This document shows, piece after piece, positions 57,184-64,000 of a stretch of DNA of 64,000 nt (the stretch's first letter is position 1; every line of letters starts with the position of its first letter). The notes under the pieces were generated by a model. The model did no database searches and was not told the origin of the DNA. It was given only the letters and a program-made list of their open reading frames with translations. The DNA comes from Salinivibrio kushneri (GTDB taxonomy: Bacteria > Pseudomonadota > Gammaproteobacteria > Enterobacterales > Vibrionaceae): the NCBI RefSeq assembly GCF_027286325.1, contig NZ_CP114588.1:1116001-1180000 (forward strand), in the 5' to 3' direction. The position numbers were made by a program, and so were the translations under genes.

Positions 57184-57646
57184 AGCATCCGGTTTGTCGT
57201 TAATCTCTTATCCCATTGAAGTGGGATACGTGTTGCCAAGTGGCGACAGCAATAGTTTTTTGATTGATCCTTCCACCGCCAGTGGCCATTGGTATCACTG
57301 GGACAACGAAGCCGAAACCCGAATTCATGGGATATCGCGTGAGCGCCTTTTTAGTGAAGGCATCAGTGTGCTCGACGTATGCCAGCATCTCAACCAGACC
57401 CTTGCGCCCTTTGAACATGTGTTGTGCGATAGCCAATGGGATCTGTTTTGGATGGGGCGACTTTACAAAGCCTGCTATATGCGCCCTTCATTCACCTTAA
57501 TGGAGGTAAACCAGTGGCTAAAAAAGCACAGTGATCTCGATCGGCGCGATTTTAGTCGCGAAATGGAGGCGTTGGGGCCGACGCCGCATCGAGCAGAAGA
57601 AGATGCGCGGCAAATTCGTCGCGCCCTCGATAGCTTGTTAAAATAG
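57161..57646 (+). CDS. DEDD-type 3'-5' exonuclease (DnaQ-like)
   Basis: 161 residues. The four acidic residues of the RNase H-like fold are visible: D and E in VTLDFEASGLSL, D in LCDSQWDLFWMGRL, and D in HRAEEDARQIRRAL together with the His of the DEDDh type. It is a free-standing single-domain enzyme, shorter than the polymerase III epsilon subunit. Its role (DNA or RNA trimming) is not known. AAGGAG precedes the start, and the frame of a short leader overlaps it. An EEP-type phosphoesterase gene follows 29 bases later on the same strand. Confidence 0.82.
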   Translation: MWVTLDFEASGLSLISYPIEVGYVLPSGDSNSFLIDPSTASGHWYHWDNEAETRIHGISRERLFSEGISVLDVCQHLNQTLAPFEHVLCDSQWDLFWMGRLYKACYMRPSFTLMEVNQWLKKHSDLDRRDFSREMEALGPTPHRAEEDARQIRRALDSLLK

Positions 57647-57675
57647 GGGTTCTTTCAGCACGTTATCGGGATGTC

Positions 57676-58791
57676 ATGACAGCACCTTCAATCCTTAGGG
57701 TGGCACAATTCAACCTGTCTCTAGCCGGGCGTCAGGCCGGTGAGATTAAAGCAAAGATGTTAGCGCCCACCCCCAGCCGACAAATTAAAAACCTCGCCGC
57801 GACCTTACAACGTGTGCGCCCCGATGTGGTGGTGCTTTGCGAGTTTGATCATCCGGGCAGCGGTGGCGACGATGGTGCGCTCGCCGCATTTTGTGAGCGG
57901 CATTTGGCTGAATCGCAACACGGTGAAACACCGATTGATTATCCGTATCGCTATTTACCCGCCACCAACACAGGGTTAAAACTCACGGTGCCAGTCAGTG
58001 AGCATCAACACTTAACGAATGCTCAGCAGTGTCATGGCTTTGGCGACTATCATGGCCAATTTGGCTATGTGATTTTATCGCGTTACCCCATCGAAGACGA
58101 TGAGATTCGCACTTGGCAGCACTTTGCTTGGCATCAATTACCTCACCATCAACTCCCTACAGACTATTACACCGAACAAGCACAACAGGCGTTACGTCTC
58201 GCCTCGAAAAACTTGGTTTCAGTGCCGATTTTGGTTGGCGATGATCGAATACAGGTCGTGGCGTGTCATCCCACACCGCCCGTGTTTGATGGGCCAGAAA
58301 AGCGTAACTGGCGGCGCAACAGTGATGAAATTCACCAACTGATTGGCCTTTTGGATAACGCGGATTGGCTGGTGGACGACAAGGGCGCTCACGGCGGGCT
58401 TTCTCCTGAGACACCGTTTGTGGTGATTGGCGATTTAAATGCAGACCCGAGCTACGGCGACGGGGATAAGCAAGCCATTGGCGCCTTGCTTCACCATCCG
58501 CGTGTGCATCCCGAGGTTGCTGTCGGCACGCAGGTGCCAAAAAGTGATGCGGCCCAGTCTCACGCGTTTCGCTTTATCAATGGTAAAGGGCGGGCAATTG
58601 CTACCCATAACGGTGGGTTGCGCCTCGATTATGTCCTACCTTCGCGTGAGCTCGCGGTGATAGCCTCCGGCGTATTTTGGCCTGCCCCTGATGATGCCGA
58701 CTACCCACTGATCTGTGATAAAAACGGCCAAGAGCATGCGCGTGCTCACTCCGATCATCGTCTTGTTTGGGTCGATGTGGCGCTGAGTTAG
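57676..58791 (+). CDS. Endonuclease/exonuclease/phosphatase (EEP) family hydrolase
   Basis: 371 residues. The DNase I-like fold shows LRVAQFNLSLAG (Asn), VVVLCEFDHPG (metal-binding Glu), HPTPPVFDG (catalytic His), FVVIGDLNADPSYGDGD (Asp-x-Asn) and AHSDHRLVWVDV (Asp-His). No signal peptide is seen. Family members cut DNA, phosphoinositides or sphingomyelin; the substrate here is unknown. It follows the DEDD exonuclease on the same strand and its end overlaps by four bases the end of the FhuF-like gene on the other strand. Confidence 0.85.
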   Translation: MTAPSILRVAQFNLSLAGRQAGEIKAKMLAPTPSRQIKNLAATLQRVRPDVVVLCEFDHPGSGGDDGALAAFCERHLAESQHGETPIDYPYRYLPATNTGLKLTVPVSEHQHLTNAQQCHGFGDYHGQFGYVILSRYPIEDDEIRTWQHFAWHQLPHHQLPTDYYTEQAQQALRLASKNLVSVPILVGDDRIQVVACHPTPPVFDGPEKRNWRRNSDEIHQLIGLLDNADWLVDDKGAHGGLSPETPFVVIGDLNADPSYGDGDKQAIGALLHHPRVHPEVAVGTQVPKSDAAQSHAFRFINGKGRAIATHNGGLRLDYVLPSRELAVIASGVFWPAPDDADYPLICDKNGQEHARAHSDHRLVWVDVALS

Positions 58792-59660
58792 CGAGGCTGC
58801 GTGTCCAGCGCCACGCCCTCACGCTGACACGCAACTTCTGCGAGGCGCTTAGCTTGTTCGTCAGGCTTTAAAAAGCAGCAAGTTGAGCAATAACTGTGTT
58901 CATCCACGGTAAAGATCCGGCAGCAGCCGCCGCGCAAACGGAAGCTGTGGGTTTGTAATACGGTTTGCGTGTCGTTCGGATCGTAGACGGTCACATCGTG
59001 AAAACCACTGCGCTTGCTATAAAGCGAGGTGCCGCGTTGATGGACGATCGACAGCGCCGCTTCACGCGCGGCTTGTTCACAATCACGATGTTTACCTACC
59101 ATCAAAAAGGCAATACAGATTGAATCGGCAACCACTTTCCAAAGTGGCCCCTCACGCATACCGCTTCGTTCCGCGACCGCATCGACGATGGGCGAAAAAT
59201 GCCGTAATAAGGCACCATGTAAAATAGCCTGCCAATTCTCTGCCACTGGCTGTTTCCAGCCAATCAACGCATTGAGATAAAAATGTGGCTTGTGATACAC
59301 CAGCTCCTCGCCATTGGGTTTAGTGACGCGAGTAGGCTGGTATTTAATGTGCCAGTTATCTAAGTCCAGCGAGGGGAGTTGTCCACCCTGCAGCCAGCTG
59401 GCCAGCACGGGCAGCAGAAATTCATAGGCGTAAGCGCCGATAAATAGCGTGCCTTGGGCGCGGTTATCTGCATCGCCATAGGTCGAGTTCACCGCGGCAA
59501 AACATTGCGCCAATCCTTGTGGGGTGGTGAGCTGTTCACGAAGCGGCACGCCTTGCACATCATCAGGGATCACTGACAAGCCTAAAGCAGAAGGGAAAGA
59601 GGGTAGTGCAACCGTGTCGGGCAGGCTTAACACATCAACGCTAGGATCGGCCGCGTTCAT
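58788..59660 (-). CDS. FhuF-like siderophore-iron reductase (2Fe-2S)
   Basis: 290 residues from the ATG at 59660, preceded by AAGGAG. The C-terminal cluster motif C-C-x10-C-x2-C is complete in GGCCRIFTVDEHSYCSTC. The middle part (YHKPHFYLNALIGWKQPVAE, DSICIAFLMV) resembles the FhuF / IucA-IucC C-terminal domain. FhuF reduces ferric siderophores in the cytoplasm to free the iron. No siderophore or receptor gene stands nearby, so the substrate cannot be named from context. Confidence 0.75.
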   Translation of the reverse strand: MNAADPSVDVLSLPDTVALPSFPSALGLSVIPDDVQGVPLREQLTTPQGLAQCFAAVNSTYGDADNRAQGTLFIGAYAYEFLLPVLASWLQGGQLPSLDLDNWHIKYQPTRVTKPNGEELVYHKPHFYLNALIGWKQPVAENWQAILHGALLRHFSPIVDAVAERSGMREGPLWKVVADSICIAFLMVGKHRDCEQAAREAALSIVHQRGTSLYSKRSGFHDVTVYDPNDTQTVLQTHSFRLRGGCCRIFTVDEHSYCSTCCFLKPDEQAKRLAEVACQREGVALDTQPR

Positions 59661-59794
59661 CAACACTCCTTTACGATAGGCGATCAAAACGCGAAATTTA
59701 GCATGTGTAGCAATCAATTGTAAGAGTGATTCGTATTTAGATGTCGAGGCGCTATCGTAACGATTGGGGACAAGGTGTCGCAGAGGAAGTGATT

Positions 59795-59820
59795 GAAAAA
59801 AGAGGCGGAAGGCCGCCTCT
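59795..59820 (-). terminator. Terminator of the YitT-family gene (minus strand)
   Basis: AGAGGCGG and CCGCCTCT form a perfect eight-pair stem with loop AAGG; on the minus strand a run of six or more T follows. Confidence 0.85.
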
Positions 59821-59859
59821 ATCTATATTTATCTGTGTTTTCCGTGTCATTCACGCCCG

Positions 59860-60471
59860 CTATGCGGCTTGGGGTGGCTGAACTTGGTAGCGTCCGGGTT
59901 TATGGTTCATGGCAAGGACGAGATTGGTGGTGATTGCGGCAGCGACCGATAAGGCAATTAGCCATGGGTCAACGACCATAAGCGACAGCACCACAATTGA
60001 GCAATCCAGCGCCATTTGCACTTTTCCGGCACGGATGCCAAACCGTTGCTGCAAAAACAGCGCTAAGGTGTTAAATCCACCCAAACTACACTGATGGCGG
60101 AACATCACTAGCATGCCCATGCCGATTAGCCCGCCGCCAAATAGCGCGGCATAAACAGGATGAATGCTATTGATGGTTAATACGGCGCTCAAGTGATCCG
60201 CGCCGAATGAGACGATGCTGACCGCAACTAAGGTACTAAGGGTGAAGCGTTTACCCATTTGGGTGTAGGCGAGCCAATAAAAAGGTAGGTTGATCACGAA
60301 GAAAAGCTCACCAAAACTGAAATCGGTGATCCGTTGTAAAAACAGCGCTAACCCTGCAGTGCCGCCGGTCAGTAACCCCACTTGGTTGAAAAAGAAGATG
60401 CCCAGTGACACCAAACTGCTGCCGATAAGCAGCGCGAGTGCGTTTTCACGCTTGGAATGATTTTTATCCAT
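59860..60471 (-). CDS. YitT family membrane protein
   Basis: 203 residues with five to six hydrophobic segments (ALLIGSSLVSLGIFFFNQVG, LLTGGTAGLALFLQRI, FVINLPFYWLAYTQMGKRFT). The motif LTGGTAGLA and the later HQCSLGGFNTLALFLQ are usual in the YitT family (DUF161). The C-terminal cytoplasmic domain of longer members is missing. Function is not known; the family is thought to be transport-related. Monocistronic with its own terminator. Confidence 0.8.
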   Translation of the reverse strand: MDKNHSKRENALALLIGSSLVSLGIFFFNQVGLLTGGTAGLALFLQRITDFSFGELFFVINLPFYWLAYTQMGKRFTLSTLVAVSIVSFGADHLSAVLTINSIHPVYAALFGGGLIGMGMLVMFRHQCSLGGFNTLALFLQQRFGIRAGKVQMALDCSIVVLSLMVVDPWLIALSVAAAITTNLVLAMNHKPGRYQVQPPQAA

Positions 60472-60646
60472 ATTTGCGTTCTATCCCTATTAAAACGACC
60501 GCTACACCATACGCTGTTGGTTGGATAGGTCGAGTCAAACGCCCGTTTGATAACAAGTGAATAACAATTCAATGCGTACATTATCATTTACGTTGTGGTT
60601 TTGATCACGATAAAAGTGCGCCTCTACAGACCAAAGTCTAATCTAC

Positions 60647-60719
60647 ATTGTCTACAATCTTATTCTATTCTGGCTTTATTGAAGTTTATAGGCGGTATTT
60701 ATGTCTTTATTGTCGACAA
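60647..60719. promoter_or_regulatory. Two candidate GntR operators at the start of the propionate regulator
   Basis: ATTGT-CT-ACAAT (60647-60658) and TTGTCGACAA (60710-60719, inside codons 4-7 of the regulator gene) are both perfect palindromes of the TTGT-N2-ACAA form favoured by FadR/FCD-type GntR proteins. They bracket the likely promoter and suggest autorepression. Confidence 0.55.
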
Positions 60720-61414
60720 ATGACCAGGTTCTCGATCAGGACACGCAATCGGCGCAAGCTGAGTCACGTGAGCCCACCAAGTCAGCCAGCCTGACCGAAC
60801 AACTTATCGAGGCGATTGTCACCGGCACCTATCCAGCGGGCACCAAGGTGTCGGAAGCAGGGTTGGCCACAGCATTTGGCGTCAGCCGAGGCCCGTTGCG
60901 CGAGGCGATGATGCGCGTTGAAGCCTTGGGGTTGGTCGAGCGCGTCCCTCATGTGGGCGCGAGAGTAGTGACACTCACCCATCGACAATTGGCTGAGATT
61001 TACGCGGTGCGAGAAGCGTTAGAAGGCATGGCCGCAAGATTGGCCTGTGCGCACATCACCGATGCGGAAATTGAGCAGCTCAGTGCGGTGCTCGACACCC
61101 ACCATGCCTATATCGAACGGGTGGAAGGGGCGGCCTACTTTCACCAACAAGGCGATTTTGATTTTCATTATTGCATCATCAAAGCCAGCCATAACCAGAA
61201 ACTGATCAACCTGTTGTGTGGTGAGTTGTACCACCTCTTGCGGATGTACCGGTTTCAATCGCCGCGGGCGCATTCTCGCCCTAAGCAAGCGCTGCAAGAG
61301 CACATGCAAATTTTAGCGGCAATTCGCGAGCGCGATGCCGAGCTGGCGGAAATGCTGATGCGTCGACATATTCAGCGCAGTCGCCAACTGATTGAACAGC
61401 AAATTACCGATTAA
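60701..61414 (+). CDS. GntR-family (FCD) regulator of propionate catabolism
   Basis: 237 residues. The N-terminal winged helix shows LTEQLIEAIVTGTYPAGTKV, then EAGLATAFGVSRGPLREAMM and VERVPHVGARV. The C-terminal FCD domain has IYAVREALEGMAARLACA and the metal or ligand site residues in FDFHYCIIKASHN. It is the first gene of the prp region and 70 bases before prpB on the same strand. Known regulators in this position repress the methylcitrate operon until 2-methylcitrate appears; the effector here is inferred. Confidence 0.87.
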   Translation: MSLLSTNDQVLDQDTQSAQAESREPTKSASLTEQLIEAIVTGTYPAGTKVSEAGLATAFGVSRGPLREAMMRVEALGLVERVPHVGARVVTLTHRQLAEIYAVREALEGMAARLACAHITDAEIEQLSAVLDTHHAYIERVEGAAYFHQQGDFDFHYCIIKASHNQKLINLLCGELYHLLRMYRFQSPRAHSRPKQALQEHMQILAAIRERDAELAEMLMRRHIQRSRQLIEQQITD

Positions 61415-61484
61415 CTAACACGCTATTGGCTACGAAATGCCGGCGGTTCAACCCGCTAAGCCATGAGTTCACAAGGAGAATGCT

Positions 61485-62354
61485 ATGAGTGCAGGTGCAC
61501 GTTTTCGCCAAGCGGTGCGCAACAATATCCCGCTGCAAGTCGTCGGCACAATTAACCCCTATTGCGCCATGATGGCAGAGCGGGTGGGGCATCAAGCCAT
61601 TTATCTATCCGGAGGCGGGATTGCTAACGCCTCTTACGGCTTACCGGATTTGGGGATCACGACTCTCAACGATGTGTTGGAAGATGTCCGCCGGATCACC
61701 GCAGCAACCGACGTGCCCTTGCTGGTAGATATTGATACCGGTTTTGGCGGTGCGCTCAATATTGCTCGCACTATTCGTGAAATGGAACGCGCCGGCGCGG
61801 GCGCGGTGCATATGGAAGATCAAGTGGCGCAAAAGCGCTGCGGTCATCGTCCCAACAAAGAAATTGTCAGCCAAGCTGAAATGGTCGACCGCATTAAAGC
61901 CGCGGTCGATGCGCGCACCGATCCTGAGTTTGTGATCATGGCGCGCACTGATGCCTTGGCGGTGGAAGGCATGGACAGTGCCGTCGCCCGCGCCAGAGCG
62001 TACGTAGAAGCGGGAGCGGACATGATTTTCCCCGAAGCCATGCAAACGCTCGAGCAGTATCAAGCCTTTGTCGAGCAAGTAAAGGTGCCGGTGCTGGCGA
62101 ATATCACCGAGTTCGGTCAAACCCCACTGTTCACCAGCCAAGAGTTGGCGGGCGTGGGGGTCAGCATGGTGCTGTATCCACTCTCTGCGTTTCGTGCCAT
62201 GAACCAAGCCGCTCTCAATGTATATCAACACCTGCTGGATGATGGCCACCAGAAAAACGTGGTCGACACCATGCAAACCCGTGATGCCCTTTATGACTTC
62301 TTGGGCTATCACGCCTACGAACAGCAATTGGATCGCCTATTTGGAAAAGAGTGA
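61485..62354 (+). CDS. prpB: 2-methylisocitrate lyase
   Basis: 289 residues. The isocitrate lyase family marks are [18 protein letters not shown] sequence near residue 40, [19 protein letters not shown] (metal binding) and the catalytic [14 protein letters not shown]. The [10 protein letters not shown] form is that of methylisocitrate lyase rather than isocitrate lyase. It splits 2-methylisocitrate into pyruvate and succinate. A strong ribosome site (AAGGAG) precedes it, and prpC follows 114 bases after its stop. Confidence 0.94.
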   Translation: MSAGARFRQAVRNNIPLQVVGTINPYCAMMAERVGHQAIYLSGGGIANASYGLPDLGITTLNDVLEDVRRITAATDVPLLVDIDTGFGGALNIARTIREMERAGAGAVHMEDQVAQKRCGHRPNKEIVSQAEMVDRIKAAVDARTDPEFVIMARTDALAVEGMDSAVARARAYVEAGADMIFPEAMQTLEQYQAFVEQVKVPVLANITEFGQTPLFTSQELAGVGVSMVLYPLSAFRAMNQAALNVYQHLLDDGHQKNVVDTMQTRDALYDFLGYHAYEQQLDRLFGKE

Positions 62355-62468
62355 TCACAGACGCACACCCTCGGTGTGAAAACGTCGGTTACACCACTGG
62401 AATTATCGCCACGTTCACGGATTCATGCAGCGGTTGAATCTGATGGCATCAAAGGAAAGGAGCCAATC

Positions 62469-63620
62469 ATGACAAATGTCGCCGTCGCACCCAAAGACAA
62501 AGCCATCTCCGGCGCGGGCCTTCGCGGCCAAAGTGCCGGCACCACCGCCTTGTGTACGGTGGGGCAAACCGGCACCGGATTAACCTATCGCGGTTATGAC
62601 ATTACCGATTTAGCCAATCACGCCCAATTTGAGGAAGTGGCTTACCTGCTACTCAAAGGCCAACTCCCCAATCGCCAAGCGCTGGCTGACTACACAGAAA
62701 CCTTGGTCGGCAAGCGGGGGTTACCTGACGCCTTAAAGGCCGTGCTGGAGCGAATTCCTGCCAATGCGCACCCCATGGATGTGATGCGTACTGGTTGCTC
62801 GATGCTGGGTAATTTGGATCAAGAGACCGACTTTAGTGAGCAAGCGGATAAAACCGATACCCTGCTGGCGATGTTGCCGGCCATTATCTGCTATTGGTAC
62901 CGCTACTCGCATGATGGCGTGCGAGTCGATACCTATCAGCCGGAGGTGAAAAGCATTGGCGGTTACTTCCTCAAAATGCTCACTGATGAAACCCCGTCGC
63001 CACTGCATGAATCCGTGATGCATTGCTCGCTGGTGCTGTATGCCGAGCATGAGTTCAATGCCTCGACCTTTACCGCCCGTGTGTGTGCGTCCACTTTGTC
63101 TGATTTGCACTCTTGCATTACCGCGGCCATCGGCAGCTTGCGCGGCCCATTGCATGGCGGTGCCAATGAAGCGGCGATGGCGATGCTAGAACAATGGCGC
63201 ACACCTGACGAAGCCGAAGCAGGGTTAATGCAAATGCTCGCCAATAAAGACAAGGTGATGGGCTTTGGCCATGCGATTTATCGTGAGTCCGACCCCCGCA
63301 ATGCGCTTATCAAACATTGGTCGAAACAGCTGGCGGAAAACGCACCAGACGCTTGGCTGTACGACGTGTCTGAGCGGGTCGAACAAGTGATGAAGCGCGA
63401 GAAAGGCTTGTTTCCCAATGCCGATTTTTATCACGCATCGGCCTATCACTTTATGGGGATCCCAACCAAATTGTTTACTCCGATTTTTGTGATGAGCCGA
63501 GTAACGGGCTGGGCGGCGCATGTGTTTGAGCAGCGCGCCAATAACCGCATTATTCGCCCAAGTGCCGATTACGACGGCCCTGAACACCAAGATTGGCTAC
63601 CTATCGATCAGCGCTCTTAA
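62469..63620 (+). CDS. prpC: 2-methylcitrate synthase
   Basis: 383 residues from the ATG at 62469 (AAAGGAG precedes it); the frame is open 31 codons further upstream but without homology. Citrate-synthase marks are [30 protein letters not shown], the active-site His in [12 protein letters not shown], and [14 protein letters not shown], plus [12 protein letters not shown] at the end. It condenses propionyl-CoA with oxaloacetate. Second step gene of the methylcitrate cycle, between prpB and prpD. Confidence 0.94.
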   Translation: MTNVAVAPKDKAISGAGLRGQSAGTTALCTVGQTGTGLTYRGYDITDLANHAQFEEVAYLLLKGQLPNRQALADYTETLVGKRGLPDALKAVLERIPANAHPMDVMRTGCSMLGNLDQETDFSEQADKTDTLLAMLPAIICYWYRYSHDGVRVDTYQPEVKSIGGYFLKMLTDETPSPLHESVMHCSLVLYAEHEFNASTFTARVCASTLSDLHSCITAAIGSLRGPLHGGANEAAMAMLEQWRTPDEAEAGLMQMLANKDKVMGFGHAIYRESDPRNALIKHWSKQLAENAPDAWLYDVSERVEQVMKREKGLFPNADFYHASAYHFMGIPTKLFTPIFVMSRVTGWAAHVFEQRANNRIIRPSADYDGPEHQDWLPIDQRS

Positions 63621-63663
63621 TCAGCGCGCATTCACCCGATTGAAACCACAGAAGGAATTGACC

Positions 63664-64000
63664 ATGAGCAACAACGTAGAACTGAACCAGCGCCCTGACC
63701 CTGATGCCTTATTGGTGCAAATTGCTGACTATGTCGATAGCACGCCAATTGCCTCGGCAGAGGCCTACAACACCGCACGCAACTGTTTGATGGATACCCT
63801 TGGCTGTGGCTTGCTGGCGCTACGTTTCCCTGAATGTACCAAACACCTGGGGCCACTGGTGCCGGGCACCACAGTACGCCACGGGGCGCGGGTGCCGGGC
63901 ACCTCTCACGAGCTTGATCCGGTCACTGCCGCGTTTAATATCGGCTGTATTATTCGCTGGCTCGATTTTAACGATACTTGGCTCGCCGCCGAGTGGGGCC
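63664..64000 (+). CDS. prpD: 2-methylcitrate dehydratase, N-terminal part (cut by window end)
   Basis: 112 complete codons are visible. [20 protein letters not shown], then [19 protein letters not shown] and [17 protein letters not shown] match the start of PrpD/MmgE proteins. AAGGAATTGACC precedes the ATG, and it follows prpC by 43 bases, so it belongs to the same operon. PrpD dehydrates 2-methylcitrate to 2-methylaconitate without an iron-sulfur cluster. Confidence 0.92.
   Translation, partial: MSNNVELNQRPDPDALLVQIADYVDSTPIASAEAYNTARNCLMDTLGCGLLALRFPECTKHLGPLVPGTTVRHGARVPGTSHELDPVTAAFNIGCIIRWLDFNDTWLAAEWG

Noticed and set aside
61641..62327. 228-residue minus-strand frame
   Set aside because: It is the antisense of prpB; its length reflects the codon bias of prpB, and its sequence has no domain marks.

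Overview
The window reads as a chromosomal segment of a gammaproteobacterium of the family Vibrionaceae, with roughly balanced GC. The evidence is a close relative of the Vibrio cholerae protein VC1899 (a stand-alone CARF nuclease), a Vibrio-type M9 collagenase, a budA-budB-budC acetoin/butanediol operon with a divergent LysR gene, and typical ubiTUV, udp, gltS, helD and mgsA genes. A halophilic or marine genus such as Vibrio or Salinivibrio is plausible, but the sequence alone does not fix the genus.

Layout. 1-2550: the end of a cation-efflux transporter, a degraded peptidase S66 fragment, and a divergent NAD(P)H-binding oxidoreductase/LysR pair. 2471-2752: the C-terminal remnant of an ABC-F ATPase, which marks the left edge of an inserted defence island. 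2887-17940: a complete DISARM anti-phage operon with a class 1 gene set (drmD, drmMI, drmA, drmB, drmC) preceded by an m5C methyltransferase of the kind used by class 2 (drmMII). The five class 1 genes overlap by one to eight bases and so form one operon. No integrase or transposase is visible at either edge.

18068-27305: genes for low-oxygen life. ubiT and ubiU-ubiV (oxygen-independent ubiquinone synthesis) diverge around a perfect FNR box. Two C4-dicarboxylate transporters (DcuA/DcuB type and DcuC) lie in the same stretch with katG, a GNAT/VOC pair and the ac4C amidohydrolase yqfB. 27413-31811: the butanediol operon and its LysR regulator.

31808-41282: a set of exported, potentially host-damaging proteins. 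It holds an anchored protein of unknown function, a secreted lipase, a ToxR-like membrane regulator, an aerolysin-family pore-forming toxin with signal peptide and a C-terminal activation site, a substrate-binding protein, a sugar acetyltransferase and an M9 collagenase with two PPC-like domains.

41404-60471: mainly core functions. These are Na/Pi cotransport, a DUF2927 exported protein, a CBS protein, GltS, ZntA with a MerR-type promoter, uridine phosphorylase, the orphan CARF nuclease, a FUSC/YccS membrane protein, helicase IV, methylglyoxal synthase, two nuclease-type enzymes, an FhuF-like iron reductase and a YitT membrane protein. 60701-64000: the propionate (2-methylcitrate) operon with a GntR regulator, prpB, prpC and the start of prpD, which runs off the window.

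The points most worth a second look are the DISARM operon carrying both methylase types, the aerolysin gene with a ToxR-like neighbour and a long inverted repeat between them, and the orphan CARF nuclease without any CRISPR locus in view.
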